Assembly: GCF_014198605.1 (NCBI RefSeq)
Contig: NZ_JACIHU010000008.1
Source: Rhizobium etli_C
GTDB taxonomy: Bacteria > Pseudomonadota > Alphaproteobacteria > Rhizobiales > Rhizobiaceae
DNA: 64,000 nucleotides
Direction: 5' to 3' (one strand)
Under the pieces are notes generated by a model, which was not told the origin of the DNA, ran no database searches, and saw nothing but the letters and a program-made list of their open reading frames with translations. The position numbers and the translations under genes are program-made. Below, piece after piece: positions 1-9,212 of the stretch; positions within the stretch are counted from its first letter, which is position 1, and each line of letters opens with the position of its first letter.

Positions 1-422
1 TCCCGAGCCTCGTAGGAACCCTGCAACCGCTTCTCGAATTTTGCCGCCTTGTATTTCGAGAATATCTTCTCGACGATTTCGACGACGCTCATACTCTGGA
101 AGATACGGCAATCGGTGCTGTTGCCGAGCAGCCAAAGCCAAGGTCGCACCTCCGCCTCGTAGTAGGCAAACCTCTCTTCGATGCGCGTCAGGCGAAAATC
201 GGTGACCAGCCCGCTGAACCAGCGTTTCTTGTCTCCGCTTTCTCCTTCTACCGACAAGGGTTTCCCGAGCAGCTTCAGTGCGTCGACATTCTCGTCGGAA
301 CTGATGAAGCCGACAGTGAACGCAAAACACCGGCTGACCTCATCACGGCCGATGAGATGCGTGAAGGTCAGCGCTTCGGATCCGAGCGGCGTCTGGACGG
401 TTGTCTTGCGATCATCAGCCAT
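1..422 (-). CDS. vgrG: VgrG, type VI secretion tip protein (5' part only)
   Basis: The N-terminal 140 residues of a VgrG/Rhs-family spike protein are visible; the rest lies beyond the window edge. The start is ATG at 422. The opening (MADDRKTTVQTPLGSEALTF) and the segment around WFSGLVTDFRL, then YEAEVRPWLWLLGNSTDCRIFQ, follow the gp27-like barrel at the head of VgrG proteins, where a hydrophobic VRPWLWLL stretch is usual. VgrG trimers sit on the Hcp tube and carry effectors. Any cargo or adaptor gene would normally lie 3' of vgrG, which here is outside the window. No other type VI genes are visible inside the window. Confidence 0.85.
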   Translation of the reverse strand, partial: MADDRKTTVQTPLGSEALTFTHLIGRDEVSRCFAFTVGFISSDENVDALKLLGKPLSVEGESGDKKRWFSGLVTDFRLTRIEERFAYYEAEVRPWLWLLGNSTDCRIFQSMSVVEIVEKIFSKYKAAKFEKRLQGSYEAR

Positions 423-613
423 GCGGAGAATGCCCCTGTCTCGTGACGCCGGCGATCCTGATTGAGAAGCCTAGCACAAAGGCCCCTCGCCTCGGAAGTG
501 ACATCGACAGTGCAACAATCCGATGCCTGTCGCCTGGCCGTCCGGCCGACCGCAAGACACGCCCGAAAGGAGAGGATCGGTTTGACCTGCGCAATCGGGG
601 CGGTGCGAAAATG

Positions 614-2890
614 TCATACGCGTGCGATCGATCCCCCGAGCCCTCGATCAGTCCTGACACTGAATGCGAGCTCTTCGATCGCCAGTGCCGCTTCCCGCGC
701 CCCATTGGCAAAAACGATGCGGCTTGCTCGTGTGCGATGCTGGGCAAGAAAACCCTCCGACAGAGCGAGTTCGATTGCCTCATGGGCTCGTTCGGCATCC
801 ACCGATCTCAAACATAGACCCAATCCGGAGCTTTGCGCATAGGCTGCTCGTACGGCCTGCTCGTCCATCTCGGGCGCTTCATTCGGAACGAAGATTGCCG
901 GCATGCCGCCATAAATACATTCGTGGAAGCTGTTGTAGCCGGCATTCGTGATCATCAGGTCGACGGCGTTGAAATATCTGGCGATCGGGTAGATCGCCTT
1001 TTGCACGGTGCCCCCCATATGATCCTCTCGCTTCGGTGCGAGGGGATTGACCGCGTCGACGACCTGGACGCCATGCTTGAGCAGTCCGTCGATGATCGCC
1101 GGCCGCAGCCGGCTGACGTCGAAATTTCGTTCCGAACCGAGCTGCACCACCGCGACAAGACCGGCAGGATCGACACCGAGAGCCAATGCAGCTTCTGCCC
1201 GCGAGAGCCTGTCGTCACTGTCAACAAGGAGGATCGGCGAAACGCCGATCACGCCAGCGCGCAATTGCGCGGTGATGCCGTGATCTTCGTCCGCGGCGAA
1301 CTCGCCCGGCTCGATCACCATGTCGAACCGATGCTGCATCGACGGATCGAGACCATGACGGGACGCCCACATCCCGCGGCGGATCCAGACCCAGTTCAGA
1401 TCGGGACGGGCGGCCAGCACTTTCAGCAGGCCGGGAAAGGGATGGTTGCTGTCGAAGACGACGCTGTTGATGGCAAACGCCTCCACGGCGGCCAGCAATT
1501 CCTGTGCGAAGACCTCGTTCCAGCTGTCGTCCGTCACACCGATCTTCGGGGCGGACGGTATGTAGTCGACCGGGTGCCCACGTGCTTCGATAATCGAAGA
1601 TCCGGCCGACATTGTCAGGAAAACGGGCTCCATGTCCGGCGACATGCGCTCGGCGATTGCCATTAATCGCGTGATGTGGCCAAGGCCTATGCCGTTTGTC
1701 GCGACAAACAGGACGCGCCGACGTCCCATCAGCGACCGTTGCGATCTACGCGGCCCGGAACGGACCGTTGCGTGCCCGCTCGACCCGGAGAACGCGTCAG
1801 CGCCAACCGCCTTGCCGATCGTGGCAAGCGCGGCAGGCGAACAAAGTCCGAGTTCGTCATAGATCGCACGCATTCTTTCCGGGTATCGGCTCTTCGAAAA
1901 CTTCTTCTCGACCAAGGTGCGCGCGGCTGCCGACTGAGCGCTGAAGGCCTCGGGAGAGGAGAGAAATCTCTCCACAACGCCGGTTGTTTCCTCAGGCCGG
2001 CAATAGACCGCACCCTCTTCGAACAGGTCACGAAACGATGGGTCGAGGATGGTCACAAGCCCACTCGCCATCGCTTCGGCAATGCCGATGCCGAACGCCT
2101 CAACCCATCGTCGGCTGTGAAAGAACACATAGAAATCAAGCTTGTTCAGAAACTGAGGCACACCGCTATTCGAATAGGGCGAGATGTTCCAGTTGGATCC
2201 AATCAGTGGCACGATCTGGTCTGGCACCCCGCCCATGACCTTGATTTGGACATTGCCAAGGTCGGGATAGGCCGCGCGCAGTTCAGCCTCGGTGTCGGGC
2301 CATTTCAGGAGATCGCGACGCGAATGTCTGCCGATAACAGCCCTTTCGCGCGGCGGCTGCGCGGTCCTGATTGGCCACTCGTCAAGATCGATGAGGTTGA
2401 AAAGATCATGACGCAAGAGCTCGGGCCTTCCGGCGATGATGTCTTCGAACTGATTGCGCACCTTCGGGCCGACCGGCGCGAAGATGACGGGTGCCCCGAA
2501 CATTCTCTCCAGATTTCGTTTCACCACGTCGATATCATATTGCGCATTGCCGGCTCCGTCGAAGGGCGGATGCTGGACCGAAAGGAGGACGACCTTCGAT
2601 CTGACGCGCAGCGGCCGTGTCGGCATGTGCGCGAACGCCAGGGGATTATGCGCGAAGAGAATGTCGCACTCGACTGGCTCCTCGCCCGTCAGCCACGGCA
2701 CCTCCTGACGCTCAAGAACGTCGAGAAGACGTTCCTCGAACCGCCTGGAACGGATGTCGGAAACGCCGAGAAATGGAAGCAGAGCCGTCGAGAGGCCAAA
2801 TTGCCGGGCGGACTGGATCTCGATCCGCACCGCCGATGAGGAGCCGCCATAAAATCGAGGATCGGCTGCATGGACAACATCAAAATGCAT
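614..2890 (-). CDS. Two-domain glycosyltransferase (GT4-like + MurG/GT28-like)
   Basis: A 758-residue protein made of two GT-B type transferases in tandem. Residues about 1-355 resemble GT4-family enzymes and carry an E-x7-E type motif in EAFGIGIAEAMASG. After a basic linker, residues about 388-745 resemble the MurG/UDP-glycosyltransferase group, with GLGHITR near the domain start and an acceptor/nucleotide loop ITNAGYNSFHECIYGG. The substrate cannot be read; likely roles are surface polysaccharide or glycoconjugate assembly in the cytoplasm. No signal peptide or membrane segment is seen. The ATG at 2890 is the only natural domain start, although its ribosome site is weak. The gene is co-oriented with the lipoprotein, PRTase-HAD and caspase-like genes upstream and with vgrG downstream. 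Confidence 0.75.
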   Translation of the reverse strand: MHFDVVHAADPRFYGGSSSAVRIEIQSARQFGLSTALLPFLGVSDIRSRRFEERLLDVLERQEVPWLTGEEPVECDILFAHNPLAFAHMPTRPLRVRSKVVLLSVQHPPFDGAGNAQYDIDVVKRNLERMFGAPVIFAPVGPKVRNQFEDIIAGRPELLRHDLFNLIDLDEWPIRTAQPPRERAVIGRHSRRDLLKWPDTEAELRAAYPDLGNVQIKVMGGVPDQIVPLIGSNWNISPYSNSGVPQFLNKLDFYVFFHSRRWVEAFGIGIAEAMASGLVTILDPSFRDLFEEGAVYCRPEETTGVVERFLSSPEAFSAQSAAARTLVEKKFSKSRYPERMRAIYDELGLCSPAALATIGKAVGADAFSGSSGHATVRSGPRRSQRSLMGRRRVLFVATNGIGLGHITRLMAIAERMSPDMEPVFLTMSAGSSIIEARGHPVDYIPSAPKIGVTDDSWNEVFAQELLAAVEAFAINSVVFDSNHPFPGLLKVLAARPDLNWVWIRRGMWASRHGLDPSMQHRFDMVIEPGEFAADEDHGITAQLRAGVIGVSPILLVDSDDRLSRAEAALALGVDPAGLVAVVQLGSERNFDVSRLRPAIIDGLLKHGVQVVDAVNPLAPKREDHMGGTVQKAIYPIARYFNAVDLMITNAGYNSFHECIYGGMPAIFVPNEAPEMDEQAVRAAYAQSSGLGLCLRSVDAERAHEAIELALSEGFLAQHRTRASRIVFANGAREAALAIEELAFSVRTDRGLGGSIARV

Positions 2891-2952
2891 TCGAAAGCCA
2901 GATTGGGTCTATAATGCTACCAGAGTCAATTCTTAGTGTCAGGCCCGTTGCT

Positions 2953-3273
2953 TCAATAAGCGCTGCCGCTGCGGCCGAAAGCCGGGTTCCGTTCGGGACG
3001 GTCCAAATTCCTCACAGCAACGGGCTTTGGCTTGACCGACCGGGTGATCCTTGATGCCGCGACCGGGACATAGGAACTGTTCGGATAGCTGCTGATAAAA
3101 TTGCGATAGGCTCGATCGGTGTTGCTTCGCCGTGCGTTGCGCCAAGCCACTTCTTCAGCGGCGGTCGGGGAATTTCGGTAACCGCTGATGATTGACGCCA
3201 GCGTCATATTCGAGCCTTGAGAGGTGCATGAGGCAAGTATCAGCGTTCCGAGGATAGAGATTTTGCGAAGCAT
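2953..3273 (-). CDS. Small lipoprotein with one caspase-associated type repeat
   Basis: A 106-residue protein with a strong ribosome site (GGGGAGGG about 8 bases before ATG 3273) and a lipoprotein signal ending in the lipobox LASC at residues 13-16. The mature part holds one motif of the form W..ARRSNTDRAYRNFISSYPNSSYVPVAASRI. This is the kind of short helical repeat often attached to caspase-like bacterial proteins, and a related one (LWTFIKDSPDPADFERFAKIFPQS) occurs in the caspase-like gene at 4802-6943. The C-terminal 35 residues are basic and low in complexity. Outer-membrane or periplasmic anchoring is inferred; the function is unknown. Confidence 0.7.
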   Translation of the reverse strand: MLRKISILGTLILASCTSQGSNMTLASIISGYRNSPTAAEEVAWRNARRSNTDRAYRNFISSYPNSSYVPVAASRITRSVKPKPVAVRNLDRPERNPAFGRSGSAY

Positions 3274-3446
3274 ATATTGCCCTCCCCGCAGCTTATTTTA
3301 GTAAGCATTCACAGACGACGAAAGTCAATGCCCGCAAGGTGAAACTCATTATTTTCGATTGTCCGATGCAGCTTTAAAAGACGTCTGCGGCCTTTCAAGC
3401 AACGAATAGATGCACGTTTCAACCAGGAAGATTACTCCGCAGCTGT

Positions 3447-4766
3447 CTAAGTGTGCCCACCTTTTTGGAATGACAACTGTTCGGCGAGGAATTCCTCGAA
3501 GCTCAAGCCCAGCGTCACCTCACGAGAAATCGCCCATTTTCGCAGCATAAGGTCGTAGCGCCTGCGCACATAGTCCTGATATTGGCCGGATGAAAGCGAT
3601 GGAAGGTGGTGCACCTGCGGAATGAATTCGGCCGGCGTCTCTGCCCGGGACATGAGTTCCTGATGGAAATCGGAAAGAAGGATGATCGGATATTCGTTCT
3701 TGGCTGTGCAAATCTTGCGGATGGACTCAATGGCTTCGAGAAAGCCGTCTGGTCTTGGCCCCAGCCAGGTGACAAGAGTTCGAGATTTTGCGCGGTTGTG
3801 CGCGTCGGCAATCGTATAGCGCAGCTCCTCGGGCATAGTCTGCTCTCGCCTGAAAAACGCGAAAGCGTCGAAAGGCATTCTCATTTTGAACAAGCTGCGC
3901 AAAGGGGTGGTCGGTAAAACCATCTGGTGGGTCTCCGTGCAAAGGACTGGCTTGTTCGATATCCTGGCGATCTCGTTCGCCTGCCTAAGATTACTCTCGA
4001 CAAAGATCTCGGCATCACACTGCCGATAGAAGGCGGCCTTGAACCTTGCATGGGTGTCTCGCCGCCGACGCTCCGCCGCGCTCGGCAGATCGAGCATGAT
4101 GAGCTTGCCGTAGTCGATCGCATTTGTACGGAGCCAGGTTTCAGTCAAGGATCGGTACTTTTCGAGCCGGCTGGTCACGAGATAGGCGATGAATCGCGTC
4201 GGTTTGTGAAGCGCCCGTGCATTTCTCAAGAAGGCTTCATAGGCCGGACCATCGTCATTTTCAGTATCGGTCGGGTCGAGGCAGAGCACCCCGTCAATGT
4301 CGATGCACGCCTTCGATAACAGGCCGTGATGCATGAAATTCCACTGGAAGAGCCTTGGCTGTTCGACGGCCTCGAATATGAAGTCGACATCCTCGACGCT
4401 ATCGCGCAGGCCATAGACCGCCGCGAAGGCAAATTGAGCGCGTGTTTTGCATGCCATCAATTTGGCTTTGGCTTCCCGCATGGCGCCACCGGTATTGATG
4501 CTGTCGTCGAGGACAAGAACCTTTCGAACATCCGATGCGCTCCTGAACGAAGCCGTATTCTTGGTTGCACCGAACGAATAAACGCGGCCTTCGATGAAAC
4601 TGTCCAGGTCGGTCGTCGGTAAGTTGGCGACAAGGCCGAGCATGTTGGCGGCCAGTAAGCCGCTGCGTGGAATGCCGACGACCAGATCGATCTCGCGAGG
4701 AAGCATGTGCAACCCGTTGACGATCGTTTTGTGAAGATCCGATATCGAGCGATACTGCAGCCCCAT
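3447..4766 (-). CDS. Phosphoribosyltransferase-HAD fusion protein
   Basis: A 439-residue protein. Residues 1-135 form a type I phosphoribosyltransferase with the PRPP loop VLVLDDSINTGGA at 83-95 and a PxSG loop near residue 33. Residues about 150-300 look like a HAD phosphatase: CIDIDGVLC gives the nucleophile pair D156/D158. The remaining 140 residues I do not recognise. The fusion suggests nucleotide or sugar-phosphate processing, but no substrate can be named. It starts 35 bases after the caspase-like gene on the same strand, so co-transcription is likely. Fusions of PRTase and HAD modules occur in poorly characterised biosynthetic operons, and I have no specific match. Confidence 0.65.
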   Translation of the reverse strand: MGLQYRSISDLHKTIVNGLHMLPREIDLVVGIPRSGLLAANMLGLVANLPTTDLDSFIEGRVYSFGATKNTASFRSASDVRKVLVLDDSINTGGAMREAKAKLMACKTRAQFAFAAVYGLRDSVEDVDFIFEAVEQPRLFQWNFMHHGLLSKACIDIDGVLCLDPTDTENDDGPAYEAFLRNARALHKPTRFIAYLVTSRLEKYRSLTETWLRTNAIDYGKLIMLDLPSAAERRRRDTHARFKAAFYRQCDAEIFVESNLRQANEIARISNKPVLCTETHQMVLPTTPLRSLFKMRMPFDAFAFFRREQTMPEELRYTIADAHNRAKSRTLVTWLGPRPDGFLEAIESIRKICTAKNEYPIILLSDFHQELMSRAETPAEFIPQVHHLPSLSSGQYQDYVRRRYDLMLRKWAISREVTLGLSFEEFLAEQLSFQKGGHT

Positions 4767-4801
4767 GCCGATGCGCCCCCGTTCAGGTCAGCTCCGAACC
4801 G

Positions 4802-6943
4802 TCATTTGCCGTTCTGTTCCAGGAAGAGATCGACCTGAGCTTCCATCTTTTGCCGTGTTGCTGTGTCAAGTTTCTTGCCGATCGCCGCGCGCGCTTCATC
4901 GGCTCGATTAACGCCCAGCTTTTCGGCCAGCACCCCATAATAATAGGCAAGCGGCACATCCGCCTTTCCCGTGAAGCTGCCTTTGTCGTAACCGAAGGCA
5001 AGATCCAGATTGGCCAGTTCAAGGCCGCGATTGGCAGATAACTTGAAAAGGGAAAGCGCGCGGTTTCGATCAGCAGGAAGTTTATCGGCGCCTTTCAGGT
5101 ACAGCCTCGCGGCATAATAGGGGGCGTATTTGTTGCCCATGTCCGTTGCCTTGAGCAGGGTCTCCAGGCCACGCCCAAGGTCCTTTTTGGTGCCTTCTCC
5201 GCTGATGTAGGCCTGACCCAGATTTGCCATGGCGTCGATCTGGCCTGTATCGGCCGCTGCCATGTAAAGTGCTACCGCCTGCGAGGCATCCTGCTTTACA
5301 CCCGTGCCCAGCCTGTAGCAGTCACCCAGCGCCGTGATAGCGTTCGCCCATCCGCTGGAAGCGGCAAGACGATACCAGAGAATGCCTTCTTCTGGCTCCT
5401 TCGAGACACCTTGGCCAAGAATATAGGCCGTGCCGACGTTCGTGCGTGCGCGCAGGTTGCCCATTTTTGCGGCCGCCATGTAGTAGGAGAGAGCCTGATC
5501 GTAGTCGACCTTCCGGCCGATCCCCATGCGTGCCATATAGCCGAGGTTGACGAGAGCCGCGCTATACTGATGGCCGCCGGCGACTTTGTAGAAATACTCC
5601 GCCCAGTTGTATCGACCGGCGATCTCGAGAACGCGACCAAGCTGATACTGCAGACGGGGATTGTTCTGGTCTGCTGCAAGCGCAAAGGCGCAGGCCCGCA
5701 ACGCGTCGCGCACATTGACGAGACCATTACTGACGCCGGGGACTTGCCGCTGCGGATCGTTCGGGTCAGCACCGTAAAGATCGCATTCGGTCACAAGACT
5801 GCGCATCCCGCCCGCCGTCTCGGGCAGTAGACTCGGCCACATCCTGAACGTTTCGCTTACCGCTCGCTCGCCCGATTGCTGGAAGACGAACTCCTTGGCC
5901 TCGGAGGCCCCGGCGCTCGGCACCTGGCTGGCAATGGATGAGGCGACAAGGCTTTCGCGGATATAAAGCCCGCGTTTCGAAAGGGCCGCAACCTGGACAC
6001 GGCTCTTTTCTTCCGCCTCGGCCGCGTGCGCGCTTTGGGGAAAGATCTTTGCGAAGCGCTCGAAATCGGCAGGATCTGGACTATCCTTGATGAAGGTCCA
6101 CAGCACCTCGTCAATATTAACCGGACTCGAGGTCTCGGTGGGCGGAACGACGGCTTCCGCGGTCAAGATTGCCGCTTGTGGCCGGAACACGAACCGCGTT
6201 TCGATCGAGCCAGTGATCCAAGGTATTTGGGCATTGCCGGTCGCTTGCCTGACATCGCCGCGAACCGTTCGAAACGTGTCATAAACATCGAGGTTCGGGC
6301 GCTGCAGGGCATTGGCGAGCGCCGACGAATAGGGACTATTCAGCCCGGTGCCATCATAGGCGACCTCACCGGCGCTCGTTGCATAAGCCACCAAGACCTG
6401 CCCGCTTCCCGCCTCAGTATCTGCCAGCCCCTGACGAAGTCCTTGGAAATTTGCAGCCGGATTGTTTCGGCATGCATCAAGAATGAAGAGCTTCAGCCCG
6501 ACAGGATCGTTCTTGACGATATCGATGAGATCATTGAGGGCGAGTGCATCGGCGACGACCCGTTGCGCAGAGCTGGTATCGACGTCCACGGGCAATAGGA
6601 GATTGCGGCCACTGGCTTGCAAGGCGTGGCCGGCATAGTAGAAGACGGCAATATCGGCACCGACCAGATGCGTCCGAACGGTCTCTTTGAGATCCTTGAC
6701 CGCCTCTTTCTTCAGGTCGTAAAACAACAGCACATCGAAATTCAATTCGGTCAGCGTATTGGCGATCAGCTTGGCGTCATTCTGGGGATTGCTCAACGGC
6801 GCAAAAGGATAGTCACTATTGCCAATGACGATTGCGGCGCGCTTTTCTGCGTGAGCAGATCCCGTGAAGACTTGACACGCGATCAGCAGGAATAAGCAGA
6901 TAAAAAAATGTGGGACTCGCCACTGCGCAGATGTGAAAACCAT
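4802..6943 (-). CDS. Secreted caspase-like (peptidase C14) protein with Sel1 repeats
   Basis: The start was moved to ATG 6943: TTGGAGC lies at the right distance upstream and the product then begins with a clean signal peptide ending SAHA at residue 32. Residues 33-260 form a p20-like caspase fold with catalytic His106 in FYYAGHA and Cys158 in LFILDACR. A spacer follows that includes a W...F.KIFPQS helical repeat, and then a run of Sel1-type repeats (residues about 430-690, for example ALVNLGYMARMGIGRKVDYDQALSYYM). Such proteins are periplasmic or extracellular scaffolded proteases in alphaproteobacteria, and their substrates are generally unknown. A longer in-frame GTG start at 7018 is possible but would bury the signal peptide. 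It is the first gene of a run 4802 to 614 on this strand. Confidence 0.8.
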   Translation of the reverse strand: MVFTSAQWRVPHFFICLFLLIACQVFTGSAHAEKRAAIVIGNSDYPFAPLSNPQNDAKLIANTLTELNFDVLLFYDLKKEAVKDLKETVRTHLVGADIAVFYYAGHALQASGRNLLLPVDVDTSSAQRVVADALALNDLIDIVKNDPVGLKLFILDACRNNPAANFQGLRQGLADTEAGSGQVLVAYATSAGEVAYDGTGLNSPYSSALANALQRPNLDVYDTFRTVRGDVRQATGNAQIPWITGSIETRFVFRPQAAILTAEAVVPPTETSSPVNIDEVLWTFIKDSPDPADFERFAKIFPQSAHAAEAEEKSRVQVAALSKRGLYIRESLVASSIASQVPSAGASEAKEFVFQQSGERAVSETFRMWPSLLPETAGGMRSLVTECDLYGADPNDPQRQVPGVSNGLVNVRDALRACAFALAADQNNPRLQYQLGRVLEIAGRYNWAEYFYKVAGGHQYSAALVNLGYMARMGIGRKVDYDQALSYYMAAAKMGNLRARTNVGTAYILGQGVSKEPEEGILWYRLAASSGWANAITALGDCYRLGTGVKQDASQAVALYMAAADTGQIDAMANLGQAYISGEGTKKDLGRGLETLLKATDMGNKYAPYYAARLYLKGADKLPADRNRALSLFKLSANRGLELANLDLAFGYDKGSFTGKADVPLAYYYGVLAEKLGVNRADEARAAIGKKLDTATRQKMEAQVDLFLEQNGK

Positions 6944-7018
6944 CACTATCGCTCCAATGAGAAGACCATGCCCGAAACCATCGGTGCAAAGCCTGAACCT
7001 TGCTTGTCTGCCCGCCAC

Positions 7019-7579
7019 TCCGCGATCAAGAATTTGAAGTGTATTAGCTTCCGGATAAGCTCACCAGTCTACCTATTTACATACCAACCGGCAGCCGTTC
7101 TGCAATAAGAATTGGCAACAGACCGGCGTCAAGCGAACCTTGACGGGCGGAACCGCAATAACAAAGTTGGAGCACGCCGATGCAACAACAACCCAGCGGC
7201 GGCCAGGACATGCAATGGCTGTCTGCGAACTTGGGTGGGCAGGTCAACGGGCCGACGATAGCCCAGCGGCGGGAATGCCATTCAGTTCCAAAGATACCGC
7301 GGCGGCGGTTGCCATCCCGAGCGTCGACCTCGAATCCTGCAACACTGGCTGTAACGTCGGGAAATTCAATGCAATCGCTCGCAATCACGTTGGATGGCGA
7401 AACAATCGATGCTCTGCCGACGGGGACTGTAGCCGCCTCGTTGGGGGTGCCCGCGACCGAGCAAAATATCACGTTTTTGGATGTGCAAATCCGACGGTCG
7501 GACTTATCAGAGTGGAGCAAGGCGTGGATTTCATCACCAAATGGTGCTATCTATAACGCCAGAATCAGGAAACCAAACG
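7019..7579. other. Gene-poor interval
   Basis: About 560 bases between the caspase-like gene and vapB. Several reading frames cross it on both strands, but none shows a recognisable family, a convincing ribosome site or normal amino-acid composition. The base composition is lower in GC than the neighbours. It probably contains the promoter of the leftward caspase operon near 6950-7100. Confidence 0.5.
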
Positions 7580-7780
7580 ATGCGATCGACTATCAATCTC
7601 GACGACACCCTCGTGGAAAGGGCTAGGTCCCTTACCGGCACGAAAGAAACCGCCACTCTGGTCCGCCAAGCGTTGGAGACGCTTGTTCGTGTGGAGTCGG
7701 GAAAACGCCTCATCGCCCTTGGCGGAACTATGCCGGATGCGGAGGCAGCCCCACGCCGCCGGAGCGCAGCTGCCAAGTGA
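7580..7780 (+). CDS. vapB: VapB-type antitoxin
   Basis: A 66-residue protein starting MRSTINLDDTLVERARSLTG, the ribbon-helix-helix N-terminus (beta strand plus two helices) of the short VapB/DUF2191 antitoxins, followed by a basic disordered tail. The start is ATG 7580, with AGGA at 7567-7570. The stop codon overlaps the GTG start of the downstream PIN toxin (GTGA at 7777-7780), the usual sign of translational coupling. The product should neutralise the toxin and repress its own promoter. Confidence 0.85.
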   Translation: MRSTINLDDTLVERARSLTGTKETATLVRQALETLVRVESGKRLIALGGTMPDAEAAPRRRSAAAK

Positions 7781-8160
7781 TACTTGCCGACACTTCCATC
7801 TGGATCGATCATTTCCGGCATGCCGATTCAGAGCTGAGTAGGATTATTGAGGACGATCGTCTCTTATGCCATCCAGCCGTAATCGGGGAGCTCGCACTTG
7901 GCAGCCTTCGGGATCGCAGTAACGTGATAGCTTTCCTCGGGGCCCAGCGCGAAGCGTTCGTCGCGACTCACGACGAAGTGATGATGATGATTGATCGCCA
8001 CTCCATTTTCAGTATGGGCATTGGCTACACAGATGCCCACCTGATGGCCTCCGTTCTCCTCGACCAACGAGCGGCCCTATGGACCAGAGACAAACGTCTG
8101 CGGGCAGCGGCCGAAAAGGCGGGGGCTTCACTGCACACCCCTGCCAATGCGCAAAACTAA
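7777..8160 (+). CDS. vapC: VapC-type PIN-domain toxin
   Basis: A 127-residue PIN-domain ribonuclease. The acidic set is present: D5 in ILADTSIWID, E38 in VIGELALG, and the late D in GYTDAHLMAS with a D in WTRDKRL. VapC toxins cleave tRNA or rRNA when released from VapB. The start is GTG 7777, overlapping vapB by four bases. Its 3' end abuts the truncated P-loop frame on the other strand (8157-8258), which suggests that the pair arrived next to, or within, an older gene. Confidence 0.85.
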   Translation: MILADTSIWIDHFRHADSELSRIIEDDRLLCHPAVIGELALGSLRDRSNVIAFLGAQREAFVATHDEVMMMIDRHSIFSMGIGYTDAHLMASVLLDQRAALWTRDKRLRAAAEKAGASLHTPANAQN

Positions 8161-8258
8161 ATGCTGGATCGCGCGGGAGAGAATGAAACGCCTCCGCTGG
8201 GCGCGGCGATGGTTGTTTTGCCGGAACCAGAAGCGCCGATCAATATTGCTACGGACAT
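8157..8258 (-). pseudogene. 5' stub of a P-loop kinase/ATPase gene
   Basis: On the minus strand an ATG at 8258 sits 6 bases after a perfect GGAGGA and begins MSVAILIGASGSGKTTIA, a textbook Walker A. The frame then continues for only about 15 unremarkable residues and stops at 8157, exactly at the 3' end of vapC. A P-loop followed directly by a stop cannot make an enzyme, so this looks like the surviving head of a small nucleotide kinase or AAA gene. An alternative is a chance frame, but the ribosome site plus a perfect P-loop make that less likely. Confidence 0.5.
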
Positions 8259-8404
8259 GGTGTCCTCCGCTTGGAGCCGGCGCAACGCTTTCAACGAATA
8301 ACGGAATCTTGATCGGGCGCAACAGTTTACCGATTGCCGCATTGGCCTATCTGCACGGTGGTCACACTGAAGACGCTGGCTCGGCCAGCGATGTGGAGGG
8401 CGGG

Positions 8405-8590
8405 ATGCTTCAAATTCGCAAGTCTTTGGCAGCTGTGGCAGCCATCGTCGTGATTTCCGTGACGTCTTCCTGCACGACGAGTCCGACCGACTCGGTGCAA
8501 ACCGGCTCGGTTGGATATAGCAGCGTCGATTATGAACTGAGACCTGCCTGCCGCGACGGCTTCGGCAACGATCGTCCTTGCAGCTATTAG
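8405..8590 (+). CDS. Small lipoprotein, unknown function
   Basis: A 61-residue product. ATG 8405 follows GGAGGG at 8395-8400 closely. The first 23 residues (MLQIRKSLAAVAAIVVISVT, then SSC) form a lipoprotein signal with the cysteine at residue 23. The mature part is short and ends DYELRPACRDGFGNDRPCSY with two cysteines that could pair. I do not recognise a family. A longer frame upstream exists but reads as basic nonsense. Confidence 0.55.
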   Translation: MLQIRKSLAAVAAIVVISVTSSCTTSPTDSVQTGSVGYSSVDYELRPACRDGFGNDRPCSY

Positions 8591-8767
8591 CGTGAATGGT
8601 TGTCCCGAAGAGCGCCAGGACCGATCGCGGAACTCGCGAAAATCCGGGAGCCATGCAGGTTGAGTTGGCAACCAATCCAAGCATCGTCTGTCAAGCGGGG
8701 GTTGCCGGGCTATTGTACCTAATCGGTCGGCGCCATCTCGCTAAACCTAACTGGCGTTCGCAATGCC

Positions 8768-9118
8768 TCACTCCCCGTAGATGCCAATTCCGATGACGGC
8801 GGTCATGACAAACACACAGAATCCAACGGCAATGCCCGCGAAGACCCCAGCAGCCAATCCCGTCTTGTTAGCCACAAGAATGGTAGCTGCAGGAGGCACC
8901 ACCAGGAGAAGGAGCGCTTGCGCGACACCGAAAGCGCTATACTGGATGACGTCGGCAATCCGCTGGAGCTCCATGACCCACAAAAATATGCCGCCAAAGA
9001 CAATTGAACTAGCGTAGACAGCCAGGATCCAGCCGTAGCGTCTGCGCACATTCGCCAACTCCCAGAGAGCGGGAGGCAATGCGAGAATCCACGGGATAAA
9101 ATCAGTCAACGTCCGCAT
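8768..9118 (-). CDS. Small integral membrane protein
   Basis: A 116-residue hydrophobic protein with about four transmembrane segments (near residues 5-20, 28-48, 60-82 and 88-112) and very few charges. The start at ATG 9118 lacks a strong ribosome site. No family is recognised; composition and hydropathy support a real gene. It is isolated from its neighbours, with about 180 bases to the lipoprotein on one side and a divergent VOC gene on the other. Confidence 0.5.
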   Translation of the reverse strand: MRTLTDFIPWILALPPALWELANVRRRYGWILAVYASSIVFGGIFLWVMELQRIADVIQYSAFGVAQALLLLVVPPAATILVANKTGLAAGVFAGIAVGFCVFVMTAVIGIGIYGE

Positions 9119-9212
9119 CCGCGAACATTCACGTAGAAATGTTTCGAGCCGGTAAAGCTGGCCGCTTGAAGTCGAGGCATTGGAATGTCGCTCGCAAAAA
9201 GGGAGACAATCA

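Noticed and set aside
7077..7626. Overlapping frames of about 140-150 codons before vapB
   Set aside because: No ribosome site, odd composition, and they end inside the confident vapB gene.
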